In this document: positions 1-13,400 of the stretch, one piece after another | Layout of the letters: every line of letters begins with the position of its first letter | Position numbering within the stretch: position 1 is the stretch's first letter | Source of the DNA: Tubulanus polymorphus | Lineage: Eukaryota > Nemertea > Palaeonemertea > Tubulaniformes > Tubulanidae | Assembly: GCF_964204645.1 (NCBI RefSeq) | Contig: NC_134026.1 | Span: forward strand, 10,814,450 to 10,878,449 | Reading direction: 5' to 3' | DNA length: 64,000 bases | Made by a program: the position numbers and the translations under genes | The notes under the pieces: generated by a model | Told to the model about the DNA's origin: nothing | Database searches by the model: none | Seen by the model: the letters and a program-made list of their open reading frames with translations, nothing else

Positions 1-239
1 AGAGCCGTCGATTGGGTAAATGCGCTGTCATTGTCTGTCAAGCTCAATTTAATATCTTGTAAAAATTTTGTAAACGAAAGTCAATTTTATCAGATCTCAA
101 GCAAAATGATACTGGTGTCATGTAATTCTGTATTATTTTTATACTATCATTATGAGATTTGTAATAATAATCTTTATTTTACAGAAGATAAGGTTTTTGA
201 TTGGTGGTTTGGTGCATTCTTAGCATCACGTTGAATTAA

Positions 240-476
240 CGTTTTTACGTTTGAGATGAACGTCACCTAAACTTTCATTGTAACCTGAAACTAACGTAAT
301 CTCTTTCTTTTAAACGTTTTTTCAACGTTGAAAAAGGACTCCGATACAACGTTTTTTTTGACCGATTCAACGTTGATGACTTACGTCATCTCAACTTTCA
401 TTTTAAACTGAAAATAAATGTCGGTGCAACGTTTCATTTCAACGTTTTTTAGATATTGAAATTAGGTTGATGCGTT
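240..476. repeat. AACGTT-rich dispersed repeat
   Basis: Several AACGTTTTT, CAACGTTGA and related motifs occur within about 240 bp, ending GCGTTAGCTGGGC. A related ending (GTTGTGCGCTAGCTGGG) lies at about 44760-44778. This looks like a dispersed repeat, not a gene. A (TA)n run lies nearby at about 602-620. Confidence 0.4.
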
Positions 477-1130
477 AGCTGGGCTATTTCAAGAAACATC
501 GTAGAATCCCATGTCACTGTCCCATAACGCCAATCCCATAACGTCGAACATGTGTTACGCGTACTGACATTGGCAAATAAGGGTATTTATTGCCCGTGGC
601 TTATATATATATATATATATCGTAGAAAAGGTTAGGTTATAGGTTATGCGCTGCTGACGTACGTTTCTAATACCTCGAGGCTACTTCTGTCATATGTGAA
701 AAACCTAGGTTGATCCCTTGAGTTTTATTTTGCCATCCAAGCCGAAAACACCACATTATCGAACAAGTCTCGTGGCCACTACGCTGTACATTTTTAAGAG
801 ACCAGACTAATTCAGGCCGTACACAGGGTACGGTGGGTCATACCGAGGACATTCGTTTTGCCCCGTGTCACAATTGAATTAATTCACGGATCAAAAAAAA
901 AATATTCTAATGCTATCATAAAGGGACTGGAAAAAAGCGTTCGTTCGAATACGATACCCCTGGCTCTAACGGGCCTTCCTGACCCGTATGAGATCTCACT
1001 TAAACCACGTGTACTGCTTGGGAGAGCGATGGTCACGAAATTCTTGATCTCTCCTTAATTTTTATTCATCAGCTAACTTCTACTTTCCGTTCTTTGTAGC
1101 TGTCCGCTTTCATACTGGTAGCCTACTGCC

Positions 1131-1187
1131 ATTATATTTATGAATGTCGTACGAGTATGATACTTGTACGACATTCATAAATATAAT
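1131..1187. repeat. 28-bp near-perfect palindrome
   Basis: Arms 1131-1158 and 1160-1187 are reverse complements with one mismatch around a single central base. The arm core is GAATGTCGTAC. It would form a cruciform or hairpin. No coding role was seen. Confidence 0.85.
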
Positions 1188-1432
1188 ATGTGACTTCAAA
1201 ATGACGCTGTGGGACAATGCCCAACTACGGGTCCTCCACATTACTCTAAAGAAGAAGAAGAAGAAGAGACTTGGACGAATAAAATCTACGTACCGGTATC
1301 AATATCTCAAAACCTTTGTTGGCCGTAGGCTTATTGTGCTTATTGAAAAAATTCAAACTTTATTGATCTGTAATGTAAACACTAACATTCTAGAGATGAA
1401 CACAATAAAGAAACAATTAAGGCTAAAAAAAT

Positions 1433-1629
1433 TGATACCTTGTTTCTCCGCTCTGCTGAGCTTAAATGTTGACCCGGCCGGCCGCCTATCTACCCTATAC
1501 ATTACTTTTTTTTTAAAAATCGTGATCAATTTTACCATAACAGACCCGGCCGCTAAAGAAATGAACTGTTTATAAATTTTATCATATTTTACAAAAATGA
1601 CCCGGCCTCTGCGGAGAAACAAGGTATCA
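1433..1629. mobile_element. Short TIR element (MITE), 197 bp
   Basis: Begins TGATACCTTGTTTCTCCGC and ends with its exact inverse, GCGGAGAAACAAGGTATCA. Internal GACCCGGCC motifs recur. No coding capacity. Superfamily not determined. Confidence 0.7.
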
Positions 1630-2501
1630 TTTTTGTTTAGCCCAATACATACAATAGAAAAATAACGATGTATTCGGCCGTGATTCGAATTTCGAACGCG
1701 TGTTGTACATGTAGATGGCGCAATCGTACGAACTTGGAAATGAGTTGGCGCGCATGCAGAACCGTGTTGTGGGATTTCCCCCGCGCACACAATTCGACGT
1801 AAGCCGTGTCATGATAAGCGAAGTGAAAGTATCCCTCGTACAATGTGTCTCGTCCCATGGCGCACGTCTTTGCGAGGTAATTATAACCAGTAGGCATATA
1901 CTACGTTAACAGGTTAAAGATTTATCTGTCATTTTTAGTTCTAACATTGGCTCAAGACACACCGCGACTCGAGAAACGCCGTCGTGTCAGTAACTAATGT
2001 AATCAGTGACAGTGGGTAAGTAAGCAGCAGGTCAGTAAGTGTAACACAACATAAACACTGAAGAAATTTGTCCATATCAAACTTCAGAGAATTTCGGGTG
2101 GCCACTTTTTTAACCTTTCTTTAGGCCTGTAGGCCTATGTAGTAGTCAGACAGGGGCTTGTCTGTTTTGGGGGGCAGGCGCGGATTTAGACGGTACCGGT
2201 ACTCCGTAGGCACGTGCCACAGTCGCGAAAATCTCGTGCCTCCTTTTTTTAATGCCCAAATTCGAAAAGGGCACTTTTTTACAAGACAAGGCAGATAATT
2301 TTAAACAAAAAGCATATAATTCTTCAAGGATTTGCCACAACACAGTGGATTGTGGAATTATTAGAGTTGCAGCACTACTAGCTGGCTGTATTTTTTGTTC
2401 GTGGAAACCGTGCTTTCAATATCATTTGCGACAACAGGGTGAAAATATTTTCATTGTAGGAGCAGTAGGCCCTATTGATTGAGAATTTCACACACTTTTG
2501 G

Positions 2502-2597
2502 AGCCCACTTGGGACGTAAGTCTCAGCCGGCTATATCGTTCACTTTTCAACCGTCCGTTCATCCGTCGACAGAATCCAGTTATTTTGGGACAGGGCC
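2502..2597 (+). repeat. R1 repeat, 5' fragment (copy a)
   Basis: Matches the first roughly 95 bp of the R1 element (AGCCCACTTGGGAC, then CCAGTTATTTTGGGA). Diverged and truncated. Confidence 0.7.
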
Positions 2598-2934
2598 GCA
2601 GGAACGAATTGTATATGGCAAGCCCAAAATAAATTCCAAGTTTGTGGCCCGTAATGGCGCAGTCGTCATCAGCGAGCACCGCAGATGCGAGGCACCAAAA
2701 GGGGATTTGGGGGCCCTCCCCCAGAAAATTTTGAAAAATTAGATGCATTAATTTAGGTGCATTCTGAGCACTTTCCACAGTGAAATTGGGAGAGGGGGAA
2801 GTGAATCTTGGAAATGGTTCCATCATGCAAATAAATTGTCTACCAAACTTCGTACATAGTGTATGAAATATTTAGAAGAAATGGTCACTCAATGAACGTG
2901 GAGTGTCTATTTGAGTCAGTGGGGAAAACCAACT

Positions 2935-3070
2935 ACCATGTATATTCTTGATGAATCACCATGCAGGTGTGTGTGATTACAACATGAATTGTGCTTCACG
3001 GAGATTGTGTCAATAGACAGGTTTTCATAAAAATTCAATCAAGGGGAACATCTTGGGCTTTTTTTATTAC
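2935..3070. repeat. Dispersed repeat, also at 24620-24765
   Basis: GATGAATCACCATGCAG, then GTGCTTCACGGAGATTGTGT and TTTTCATAA, recur with similar spacing at about 24640-24740. Class unknown. Confidence 0.55.
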
Positions 3071-3116
3071 ATGGAGCACTGATTTTCTAAAATTCTGCCA
3101 AAAACTTCTGTAACAA

Positions 3117-3946
3117 TTGTCCTCTCACCAGGACGCGATTTTTTTGTCACAAGAGAGTTTCCACCATCTTGTATGCAGTGGGCATGCTCGACATTCTGTA
3201 AACACAATCCACACGTGTGCGCACTACAGTATCAGCGTTTGTGGCCATCAACCCACTAACAAACCACGTCAAATACCTGCCAACCTTTTCTACGATTTTA
3301 TTTTTACACCTTATGATTAAATAAATTTCTGACGTTTTCGCATTTCTTCGTGTATCAAGTGTTTCAAGCATACTGGGGGACCTCAGTGGTTAAGATGGAT
3401 CTTTGAACATGATGAAAATTTGGAAATGTTAATTTTTGCCGCTCTGATTCATATTTCAACTCAAACTTTTGTAGGATTTAGACGTTAGGCCTTTAAATGA
3501 TCGCACAAGTGATCGGCCTCGCAATTAAATCAAAGAAATGCATTGGAAAATGTGGTTTGGAAATAAACTGAATATTTTAGCATACATGTAGTACCGTACT
3601 GTATTCTTGAAAAATTGATCTCTGTGGGGCAAATTTCTAATTCATTAGACTCGTCAACAAAGTCTTTTCTGTGTAAGTTTTAAACAAATTGATTGTGTGA
3701 GAAAACACTACGTCCGTGTTTGATAAGCAGGTTTTCCATCCGATTAGTAGTAGACCGTACACATATTAGTGTATTAACAGTAGTGTATACATACACTTCT
3801 ATTACACGGGCATACACTACAGTGACAGAGTTCTGGACGGTGTTCAGCGATTCCATGTGCATTTTTTTATAAATACAGCAGAGCATGCGCACTGCGAACA
3901 AAAATGGTGGAAACTCTTATGAAAAAAAATCGCCACCAGGACAAAG
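3117..3946. mobile_element. Foldback or long-TIR element, about 830 bp
   Basis: The left part (TTGTCCT, then GCGATTTTTTTGTCAC and GAGTTTCCACCAT, then GGGCATGCTC) recurs in inverse at the right end (GAGCATGCGCACTGCG, ATGGTGGAAACTC, AGGACAA). Arms exceed 60 bp and are imperfect. Small ORFs inside are not recognisable proteins. Confidence 0.6.
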
Positions 3947-4208
3947 GATTCCTGAAACCATAAAAATATTTTTTCAATTCTTGTTTGCTATTTTGCACCC
4001 TACTTGATTGATATTGTAGTAATCATGCCGTCAGAAAGATCAAGGGTTGATAGAAAAATGGTTTTTTGTATGCAATTTGTAAGACACAGTATGCTCACTG
4101 GTTACCACATACAGTAATTAATTAAATTCTCTAAATTAGTGTTCGAATTAGTAGGGTTTTTTGATTGAAATTGTATTTTTTTTGTTTGACCATTTACTTT
4201 CTTTACAG

Positions 4209-4249
4209 GTTTTTGGCGATAACGCTATTGATAATCTTGTGATAGCATA
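4209..4249 (+). other. 5' UTR part of the start-codon exon
   Basis: A pyrimidine-rich tract ending CTTTACAG at 4208 is a plausible splice acceptor 41 nt before the ATG at 4250. This suggests an untranslated first exon further upstream, which I could not locate. No TATA box or start-site motif was recognised. Confidence 0.5.
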
Positions 4250-4424
4250 ATGGCTAGTTTTGGTTTGCCTGATGAAACCCCAAGTTTCGAAGAATATCTG
4301 CATCTCATGGCATCACTTCAGTCCCATAACAGTCACCCACAGATTCCTGAAGGTCTTGGGCATATGGCTGGACAATTTGCTCACGATCCTTTTGAGAACT
4401 TGAGAGGTTTACCTAGACCTGCCG
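4250..4424 (+). CDS. TRANK1-like: Exon 1: start codon and N-terminal leader
   Basis: Begins MASFGLPDETPSFEEYLHLM and runs for 58 codons plus one base to a GTAAGT donor. No signal peptide or membrane segment is visible. It leads directly into the TPR exon, which supports this ATG; there is no earlier in-frame coding continuation. Confidence 0.8.
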
Positions 4425-7400
4425 GTAAGTATCTCATTATGGCTAGCTTATATCAGGCGGCGAAGTGACAGATATACTCAGTTACCTGTAAGATTTAACT
4501 TATATTCGTTCAGTTTGGTTTGTACCAGAGAAATGGTCAATATGCAGTCTGTGCTCATCAAGATGATCAGGAAATGGGAGAATGGTGATGAAAAAGTATT
4601 ATGTATCTAAGGGGGTGGGTCCAGACTGCAGATTGGTGCGGTCTATATTTGAATTGATGGGACATGCTATTTTTATGATTCCTAATGTTCTGCATTGATT
4701 GTTGATTGACATTTACGGCAATATGTGTATATATTGAAAGCTTATGTCCAAAATGAAACAATGGAAGTTGATTGACTCAGTGAAAGTTTTACAATTATTA
4801 AATTTCAGGACCAAGTGTGGATGACTTAAGGTGTGAGGCTTACCGGTTGAAAGAACATGGAAATGCACTTTTTAAGGAAGGCAATTATGCTAAGGCATTA
4901 GATAACTACAATGAGGCATTTGGCATTGTTAATGTTCTACCAAGATGTGATGAGTTCCGAAATTTAACTGCTCTGTTATTGAGTAACAGGGCATACGTTT
5001 TCAATCGCTTGGGATTGAATGAAAACGCAATCAAAGACATTGAGCTCTGCATAAATCTTGATCCATCATGGATTAAGGTAAGTAATAAAGATTCCAGGCA
5101 GTTCAAGATTTGGAAATATAAAATCCCAAATCTACATTTTGATTATGAAATATTGAGTTTGAACAGGCTTCTGTCAGACAACCAGCCATCCGGGCATTCA
5201 TAGCAAGGATTTGTGATTCCACACAAAACTCATATCTTGACGTTCAAGGGGGCCTCTGAATCAGTTAAATGATAAAAGGGTTTGGTGTGAAAGTGATGGA
5301 AAATGTATGCAATGAGGAAGGCTGATAAAAGGTAATTAATGAATATAATCATGTCACCTCGGTACATCCTCCCTCGGCAGGATTCAAACTTGATGGCATC
5401 TCTACACTTAACCATGGCACGAACCCCTGCCACAGTAGACCGGTTGCAGGTACATGCGCAGCTTTGCCACACAAAAACTTGCTGCACCAATCAGATTGCT
5501 TGTTGTATAATCACTGACGTAAATTTCACGGAAGAACTTTAAATGGGAAAACCCGGGCTGAAATAAAACAGGATATCTGATTGGTTAATAATGACAGGGT
5601 TTCGATGCCATTAGGTTCGAATCCCTACCGGGGGAGGATGCCTCGGTAGGGCTGGGTGACATTCTGTTTTACAAACATTCTGTTTTACATGCTTCTTTTC
5701 CCTCTCATTACCACTCTTCACCCTTCAAATAGCAATAATTTTTCCAAACTCGGTGGGTGTAATTGGATAGGTCCACTGATTAAACACTTTTTGAAAATCA
5801 AGTTTCTCATTTCAAAAGCCTTTATGGCGGACCTTTCATATTTCTTATTAGTGCTCTACTCACTACAAAATGATTTATCGATTTTGAATATTGGTGCCGA
5901 ACGCTGGTGAGCTGTCAATCAAAGTATATATCATGGTTTTTGTGGTCGGGTTCGTGTGGTTAGTTTCGTTGCAATGTTTTAGTGGTTCGACTTGCACTTC
6001 ATTTTCCCAGTTTTCTCTGTTATTTGACACAAGATAGCCTTGTAACTTGCTCAGTCAGTCTGAAATTTGTGGCGCTTTCCTGAATTAGTTAAAAGAAAGA
6101 ATGAATTTATTTCTGAAAGGAGAAATTGAAGGTATTCTGTAAAATGATAATAATTTTCCCGCCTGATGTCATATCGGGATATCCCTTGACTTTGCGCACC
6201 GATATGGCTGTGGTGATCGGCCTTTCTAAAAAAAGTAAGTCATACTCATTGAGAGGTATGCCATTAGGGAGCGTCCAAAAATTACATACCTCTAATTGGG
6301 GGAGGGGGATTACTGAATTTTGGTACAAAGTGGTACATGGGGGGATGGAGGGGTCAGCAAAAAAGGTACGTACTTTGAGGGAGGGGTATTAATCAATCTT
6401 AGTATGTACTTTATGCACCAAACTCAAATGAAAAAAGCCGATACTGGTGTTTTATCGGCTTTTAGCGACTTGTTCAAGTGACTTGTAGTAGACTTCAACT
6501 GGGAATTCCCCATACCAGGTACCGGTATCGATCTTACACGCACTTGTTGGAATCAGGTATTTATGTTTTCTATATTTTATTTTGATTTGTGTTCTTTGCA
6601 TCAATATAATTGGGGAGGGGTGGTCATGGGTGCCATGGTACGTACCTATGAGAGGGTCAGTGAACTTGGTATAGAGGTGGGGGAGGGGGGTCAGAAAAAC
6701 AAGATATTGAGGTACGTAATTTCTGGACGCTCCCTTACCGGTTGTATCGTAGGCCTAGAAGCATTATTTGGTGAAATTCAAATCAACAATGTAAAGTATA
6801 TTTGGTTATGAAATGAGGCCTGAGCAAGGATATAAAACCAGCACTTTTCATGTGCGTAAGCAGCTAAACGTTTGTATCGTTATGCAGATGAATTTTAAAC
6901 AATACTAAATTGCGTTAAAAAAACACCCTATAATTGGACCAATATTGTGTAATATATGATTGGTTTCGAGCTCTTCTTTCGGTGCAGCTTGCTCGCAATG
7001 ATACTGCTCTTGCGTCTAAGGTCTACATACCAGGATGCCTGTAGCTTGCACAGGCTTCCGTTCGGCGTTAGGTACATTGCCGGTAGAGCAGAAACTAAGA
7101 GGAGAGTAGTAGCTATTGCTTCTGTCCGATGAACAGATTTCACTCAAGTCTCACACCAGGGATGAAAGTCTTCCGACCATAGACAGATTTCCGACCTTTT
7201 ATTCCATTTTCTTCATTCCTGAGATCGGTATAAATCGCCTCAATCGCTTTAATCGCCTCAATCGCGCGCATCACATCGGAACGCTCTCTAGTTAGGAGTG
7301 CTCCTTAAGACGGTTTTCGGCGGTGGTTAGCACAACTGTGGAGTTGGAGAAACCAATATGGTGTCTCATTCAAAAAAGCTGCTCTAATTCAGGCCCAAAC

Positions 7401-10400
7401 TTTTAACATTTTGACCGAAAAAAGTAGGCCTAAGTTTTTTTTTTGGCTAAAAGTTACTGATTTTTGTTCCCCAAAAAATTCTGTTCAGAAAAATATTTTC
7501 TGACTTCTTCAATATGGGCCGTTTTCATCCATGTTACATGTGGTCGCGGCTGGTGTGGAATTCTCTGTTTCGCTATTACTGCATTTGCATGTGAACAGAT
7601 TGTGGCCTAGGTATATACAAGTTGAATTGATTTGAATGTTTCTGAAATTGTTTATCTTTTGTTGCTAACCCAAGCACATAGAAAGATTCTTTCTAGTTAT
7701 GTCCATCAATTGAAAAAAATCAAGTGAATCAAAAATCAATTGAACTTGAACTGATCTTGAACTTCGGAAAATTGCTGCGCATGCCTAGTGGTTTTCGCCG
7801 CATCAATACAGCCACAGGCAAAAGCGGAGCCGTTTCATCCCTTGTTATTTTGATATAGTAAGGCGACCGCCTGATAATGATCATCAATGACCAATTGTTT
7901 ATCTGAACTTTATGGCGGATGAATTAACAATATCAACACAAGGTATATCTGTGATATTTTGAATTCATTTGCAGTTAAAATTTAGTGCCATTCTCGCGAG
8001 ATTATCAACAACTTCCGGGTTTTATTCTAAGATTATCAATTGTACTTCAAGTTTGATTCCTCTGAAATCCATAGTTGATTTGGTTTTTGGGAGGAATCAA
8101 ATCCAATTACATGCATCAACAAGAGCCCCAAAGGCCCCTACGGCCAGCCTGTGTAATATTCGCTTTCCATGAATGATACAATTTGTGAGTTATACGTGGC
8201 AAAATACTCTTTATGCTTCAATATGATTTACACAGTACAATCGTGTTTTTATAATCGCGTTATTAGCCCACTTGGGACTTTAGTCCCAGCGAGCTATTGC
8301 GTTCACTTTTCGTCTGTAGACAGAATCCAGTTATTTTGGGAAGTTTTAAAGACACTTCAATGTAATGTCTTGATATTTGGGTTACACATATATCTACCCT
8401 AGACACTTAAGCCCTAAAACTGGCCCTGTCAGATTCAAGATGGCCGACTGGCAGCCATTGTTGTTCGCCAAAATCAGCACATTTTACACATTTTTCAAGT
8501 TTTCGAGGGAAATTTTGAAGACGCTTTGATCAATTATCTTTATCTTTCATATGTATTTGTATCCCACAAGGGTCCATCAGCATAAAAAAAATTGGGTTGA
8601 TCAGACTCAAGATCGTTGTCATATGACCTTTTTTGTGCCAAAAATGTCAACTCTGTTCCGAATTCTGAGTCCTGTAGCTTCCTACTGGTTTACCCCTTTT
8701 CATTGAAATTTGTGGTGGCTATTCTATGGATAGGGATCTTTTATACCTGAGACCGGTATTTTTGATCAGCCAATTATCACGCAATTGGCGGCCATCTTGG
8801 TGTCATCAGTATTCAATTGTAGGTGGAAAAAGGTTTTTCCACATTATATTGGTATCAAAGCATATTTTGTTACCTCAATCAAATGCAAAGTTGTCGCTCA
8901 TAACATGTTCTCTAATTGTGGTGAGTTTCAAGGTCATTGGTTTTTGTATATGGCCACCAGGGGTGTTGAATAATACATTAAGATCATGCCTTTCCATCTC
9001 ATTAGCTGAATGTGAAATAATATAGAATTGGCTTTGATGCATTTGTGTTCAAAAAGTAAAATGGAATTAGTACAGTTGTTTCTTATTCTTAAGAATCTAA
9101 TTACATCCACTGATCTAAGTTGGGGAATTTTGGGTTTTGGTTGTACCATGCTTCCATGTGTAGTTTGCTTCGCTACAATTACTCATAAGCCGGTGTAAAT
9201 AAAATTGATAGATTTGTATGATAGGTGTTGACAAATGGCCATCTTGGATTCCAAAATGTAGATTTCGTTGATAATTTTTTTTCGCTGATAACTCAGGGTT
9301 CGAATTTCAGGATGGCAATCGATGGCTTTTGCTGACGATGTATTAGTACATAGCCGTTGATGTATCTTTGTACCGACGGCTTCAAAATGTCGTCTATTAA
9401 ATTTCTTTAAAATTCAATTTCAATCACTGACACCAGATTTTGTAATCAAAATTCTGTAAAAATTCTGAAAAGTTTGACATGTAATCGAAAGTTACAGCAG
9501 CTGATGCCTTAACTGTTTGCCGTATGGTGCTGCCACCTTGTAAAATTCCTGTGCTAGCGCCAACTACTGTTTCCGTACAGTGCTGTCACCTAACAAAAAC
9601 AACTGCTATAAACGTGAATTTTGATCTGAATTTTTAAACTTCCAATACATGTAGGCCCAACATTCATTCCTTCAGTAGTTTAATTTAATAGTTATGCACA
9701 GTGCCATATTCTATCTTTGAGAAATTATTGATTATTAGAATATAACTATGTTATAAGTTCTTTCAATAATTTAGTAATCAATTATTCAATTTCAATCACA
9801 TATAATTATGAACTGACCCAACTTAGTGTTTAATATTTACAATTATTGTTGACAATATTGTAATTGATTTGATATACATTTAAATCTTTAAGTCAAGTAA
9901 CCAAATAACATTGAATCTCTAGAATTAGTTTTCAATGTTCATGGAATACATATTTAACCAAGTTTTCAAGATAGGCACTTGCTGTGGTGAGAGCTAGACA
10001 TGCTGTGGATCGCTTCCGCCATCCCCAGCATTTCTGAAAGTAACTTGCTGTGGATGACAAATTCTGAAATTCGAACCCTGTAACTGTGAATGTTTTGAAA
10101 GTGGAGCATTGATATTTTACATGAAAATGTTAGATAACAAAAATATTAATAGAGAGTCTCGATCATGATATCATCAAAAATGTTTGACAGGCAACCATCT
10201 TTAAATCCAATGAACATTTTTCCTTTTAATTGAATGCATAACAATTTTTGTGGGATTCGAATCTTTGCCGTTCAAAGTAGGTTTTTAGTTAGCCTCGCAA
10301 TATGTGGATGCCGAACCTCGGATTGGGAGTTTATTTTGGAATGCTCAGGGGAAAAGCAAATACCTAATTCTAAGAGACTAATTTTTGATGAACATAACAT

Positions 10401-13400
10401 TCTTTTTGTAGGGGTACTGGAAGAGAAGTCAATTTTTGAGAGGAATAGATGATTTCAGTGCACTTCACTCATTACTTGATGGTCTTGTTAAAGCAACTGC
10501 CTCTGATGAAGATAAAGCTCCCATTCTGACTGAAGCTTTTATCTTGGCTTTCAAACTGAGATGTAAGTACATAACACCAATGTTGGTATCTAAGAAAATA
10601 TGACTACATGAAAAGTGGAACCTCGTTATAATGAACTCAACCAATCATCTGATACAGAATTTCATCCCAAATAAGAAAATTTGATATATTTCATACTGGA
10701 TATAATGAACAATCATTTATAACAAAATGTTTTTCTAGTCCCGTGAAGTTCGCTGTAACAAGGTTCCACTGTATAACGCATTTGGTTGTACACTGTGAAA
10801 CAAGATGGCCTTCACGCATTGAAAATGGTCAGACCAATATCTCCTAAGCCTTAGGTTTATTTCTCGAGAAGCCTCGCTGTGAACATTTTCTACTGTTACA
10901 AGATGAAATCTAAATGATTTAGATGAGCATTTTACACGGGACAATTTTCGACGACAATGATACAATTTTTCGCAAATCAAGCAATGCGTGTTTCGCAGAT
11001 AACGTTTTTCTGTTCAGCATTTTCTGTTTGACATCAATGCACTTCCCAAAATGAAAAACATCGAAAACGTTTTTCACGTTTTTTTTTTATCATCTTTATT
11101 TTTCCTTTACAATTTCAGTTACATATAATGCAAAATCATTATTACCGGTAATACACAGATATACATGAATACATATTTCAATATAAGTGAATGAATAAAT
11201 GAATAAATAAATGGATTTATTTCACAGTATATATAACAGAAATAGAGAGGAGGGAGCAGTTAAAAGCCGAGGCTTGTAAGAAACTGGCCCCTAAACCCAT
11301 CCCGAACCCCAGTTTTCATAGCCATACAACAATCACACAACATATTCACACAATACAATCACACAACACAATCACATCAAAATTTCTCATACGTATAAAT
11401 GCATGTTTTTTTTAGCCCACTTGGGACTTTAGTCCCAGCGGGCTATTGCGTTCACTTTTCGTCCGTCGTCCGTCCGTCCGTAGACGGAATCCAGTTATTT
11501 TGGGAAGTTTTGAAGACGCTTCAAGGTAACGTCTTGATATTTGGGTTACACATGTATCTACCCTAGACACATCTTCAGCCCAAAAACTGGCCCTGTCAGA
11601 ATCAAGATGGCCGACTGGCAGCCATTGTTGTTCGCCAAAATCAGCACTTTTTACACATTTTTGAACTTTTTGAGGGAAATTTTGAAGACGCTTTGATCAA
11701 TTACCTTGATCTTTCGGATATATGTGAATCCCCCCAGGGCCCATCAACATAACAAAAATTGGGTCGGTCGGACTCAAGATGGCCGTCCTATGACCTTTTT
11801 AGTGCCCAAAAATGTTAATTTTGGCCCGAATTCTGAGTCCTGTAGCTTCCTACTGGTTTGCCATTTCTCATTACAATTTGTGATGGGTGTTCTTTGGAAA
11901 GGGATGTTTTATACCTGAGACAGGTATTTTTCATCAGCCAATTATGATGCAACTGGCGGCCATCTTGGTGTAACCAGTACTCATTCGTAAGTGGGAAAAA
12001 GTTTTTCCACATTATATTGATACCTAAGCGTATTTTGATACCACAATCAATTAGAAAGTTGTAGCTCATAACGTGTTCTATGATTGTGGTGAGTTTCAAG
12101 GTAATTGGATTTCGTATATGGCCACCAGGGGGCGTTGAATAATACAATATCTTAGCATTTCTATATTATATTCGTACCTATGAATATTTTGTAACCACAA
12201 TCAATTGGAAAGTTGTAGCTCATGACATCATCTATGATTGTTGCGAGTTTTAAGGACATAAGTTTTTTTATATGGTCACCAGGGGGCGTTGAATAGTAGA
12301 ATAACTTAGTATTTCCTTATTATATTGGTACCTAGGCATATTTTGTTACCATGATCAATTGCAAAGTTGTAGTTCATGACATGTTCTATGATTGTGGTGA
12401 GTCTCAAGGTCATTGGGTTTTGAATATGGTCACCAGGGGGCGTTGAATAGTAGAATGACTTAGTATTTCCTTATTATATTGGTACTTAGGCATATTTTGT
12501 TACCATGATCAATTGCAAAGTTGTAGTTCATGACATGTTCTATGATTGTGGTGAGTTTCGAGGTCATTGGGTTTTGAATATGGTCACCAGGGGGCGTTGA
12601 ATAGTAGAATGACTTAGTATTTCCATATTAAATTGGTAACGAGGCATATTTTGTTATCACAATCAATTACAAAATCGTAGCTGCTGACATGTTCTATGAT
12701 TGTGGTGAGTTTAAGGTCATTGGTTTTTGTAAATGGTCACCAGGGGACGTTGAATATTGAAATTGTTAGATTGTTGAGCATTTGAAACCACTTCCCAAGT
12801 GGGCATGGTGTCCCTGGACCCCTAGTTCCACGCTGTGTGGATTGGGCTTTAAAGACCTGACTACCACTACAATTTGAGAGTAGTTACTACTCCTTTAAAG
12901 CCTCAATTACTTTCAAAATTATCAAAATACTCTCAAAATCAGAATGGTTTCTAGTTCATTTTCAATTGCATTTTTCAAGCCAAATTACCTCCATTAGTGC
13001 TGAATGCTGCTCGGAAGCGGAAATACATGTACCAAGTACTCTGGTCTGATGTTTAGATACAGGGGAATATCGGGCGTAAAGTGATTTTGGTGTTAAAATG
13101 AGTGGCGTTTCAACAAGCTCTGACTATAATATGATTACTTAATCAAAAGTAATTTGTATTGATGGGGCAGGACTGCCATTGAATCGGGCTTTGTTTTGGA
13201 TGTAACAGTTACTTGTGAGGCTTAAGAGTGCATTGTGCTTCCATCAGGAATGCCTCATGTGGGTCTAGTGGGTTTGAGCCCGCTGAAGTCCCAGTGGGTT
13301 ATTGCTTTCACATTTTGTCCGTTGCCTGTCCATCCATAGCCAGAATCCAGTTTTTGGGAATTCTGAAGACAATACAATGTATTTTCGTGATATTTGGTTT

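Noticed and set aside
1144-1575. 143-codon + strand ORF and overlapping - strand ORF
   Set aside because: It crosses a palindrome, a poly-Lys (AAG) run and a MITE; no protein family resemblance.
5590-5660. Possible tRNA (GGTTCGAATCC B box)
   Set aside because: No A box, acceptor stem or cloverleaf could be formed; the motif lies in one arm of an inverted-repeat element.
11815-12147. 110-codon - strand ORF in R1, and similar ORFs at 33888-34373 and 37909-38121
   Set aside because: They lie in R1 copies, differ between copies through frameshifts, and match no known protein.
11414-12825. R1 as a Helitron (3' end CTAG followed by T, near a CACTTCCCAAGTG hairpin)
   Set aside because: The 5' end does not begin TC and other copies end CATAG or CCTATT; the class stays open.
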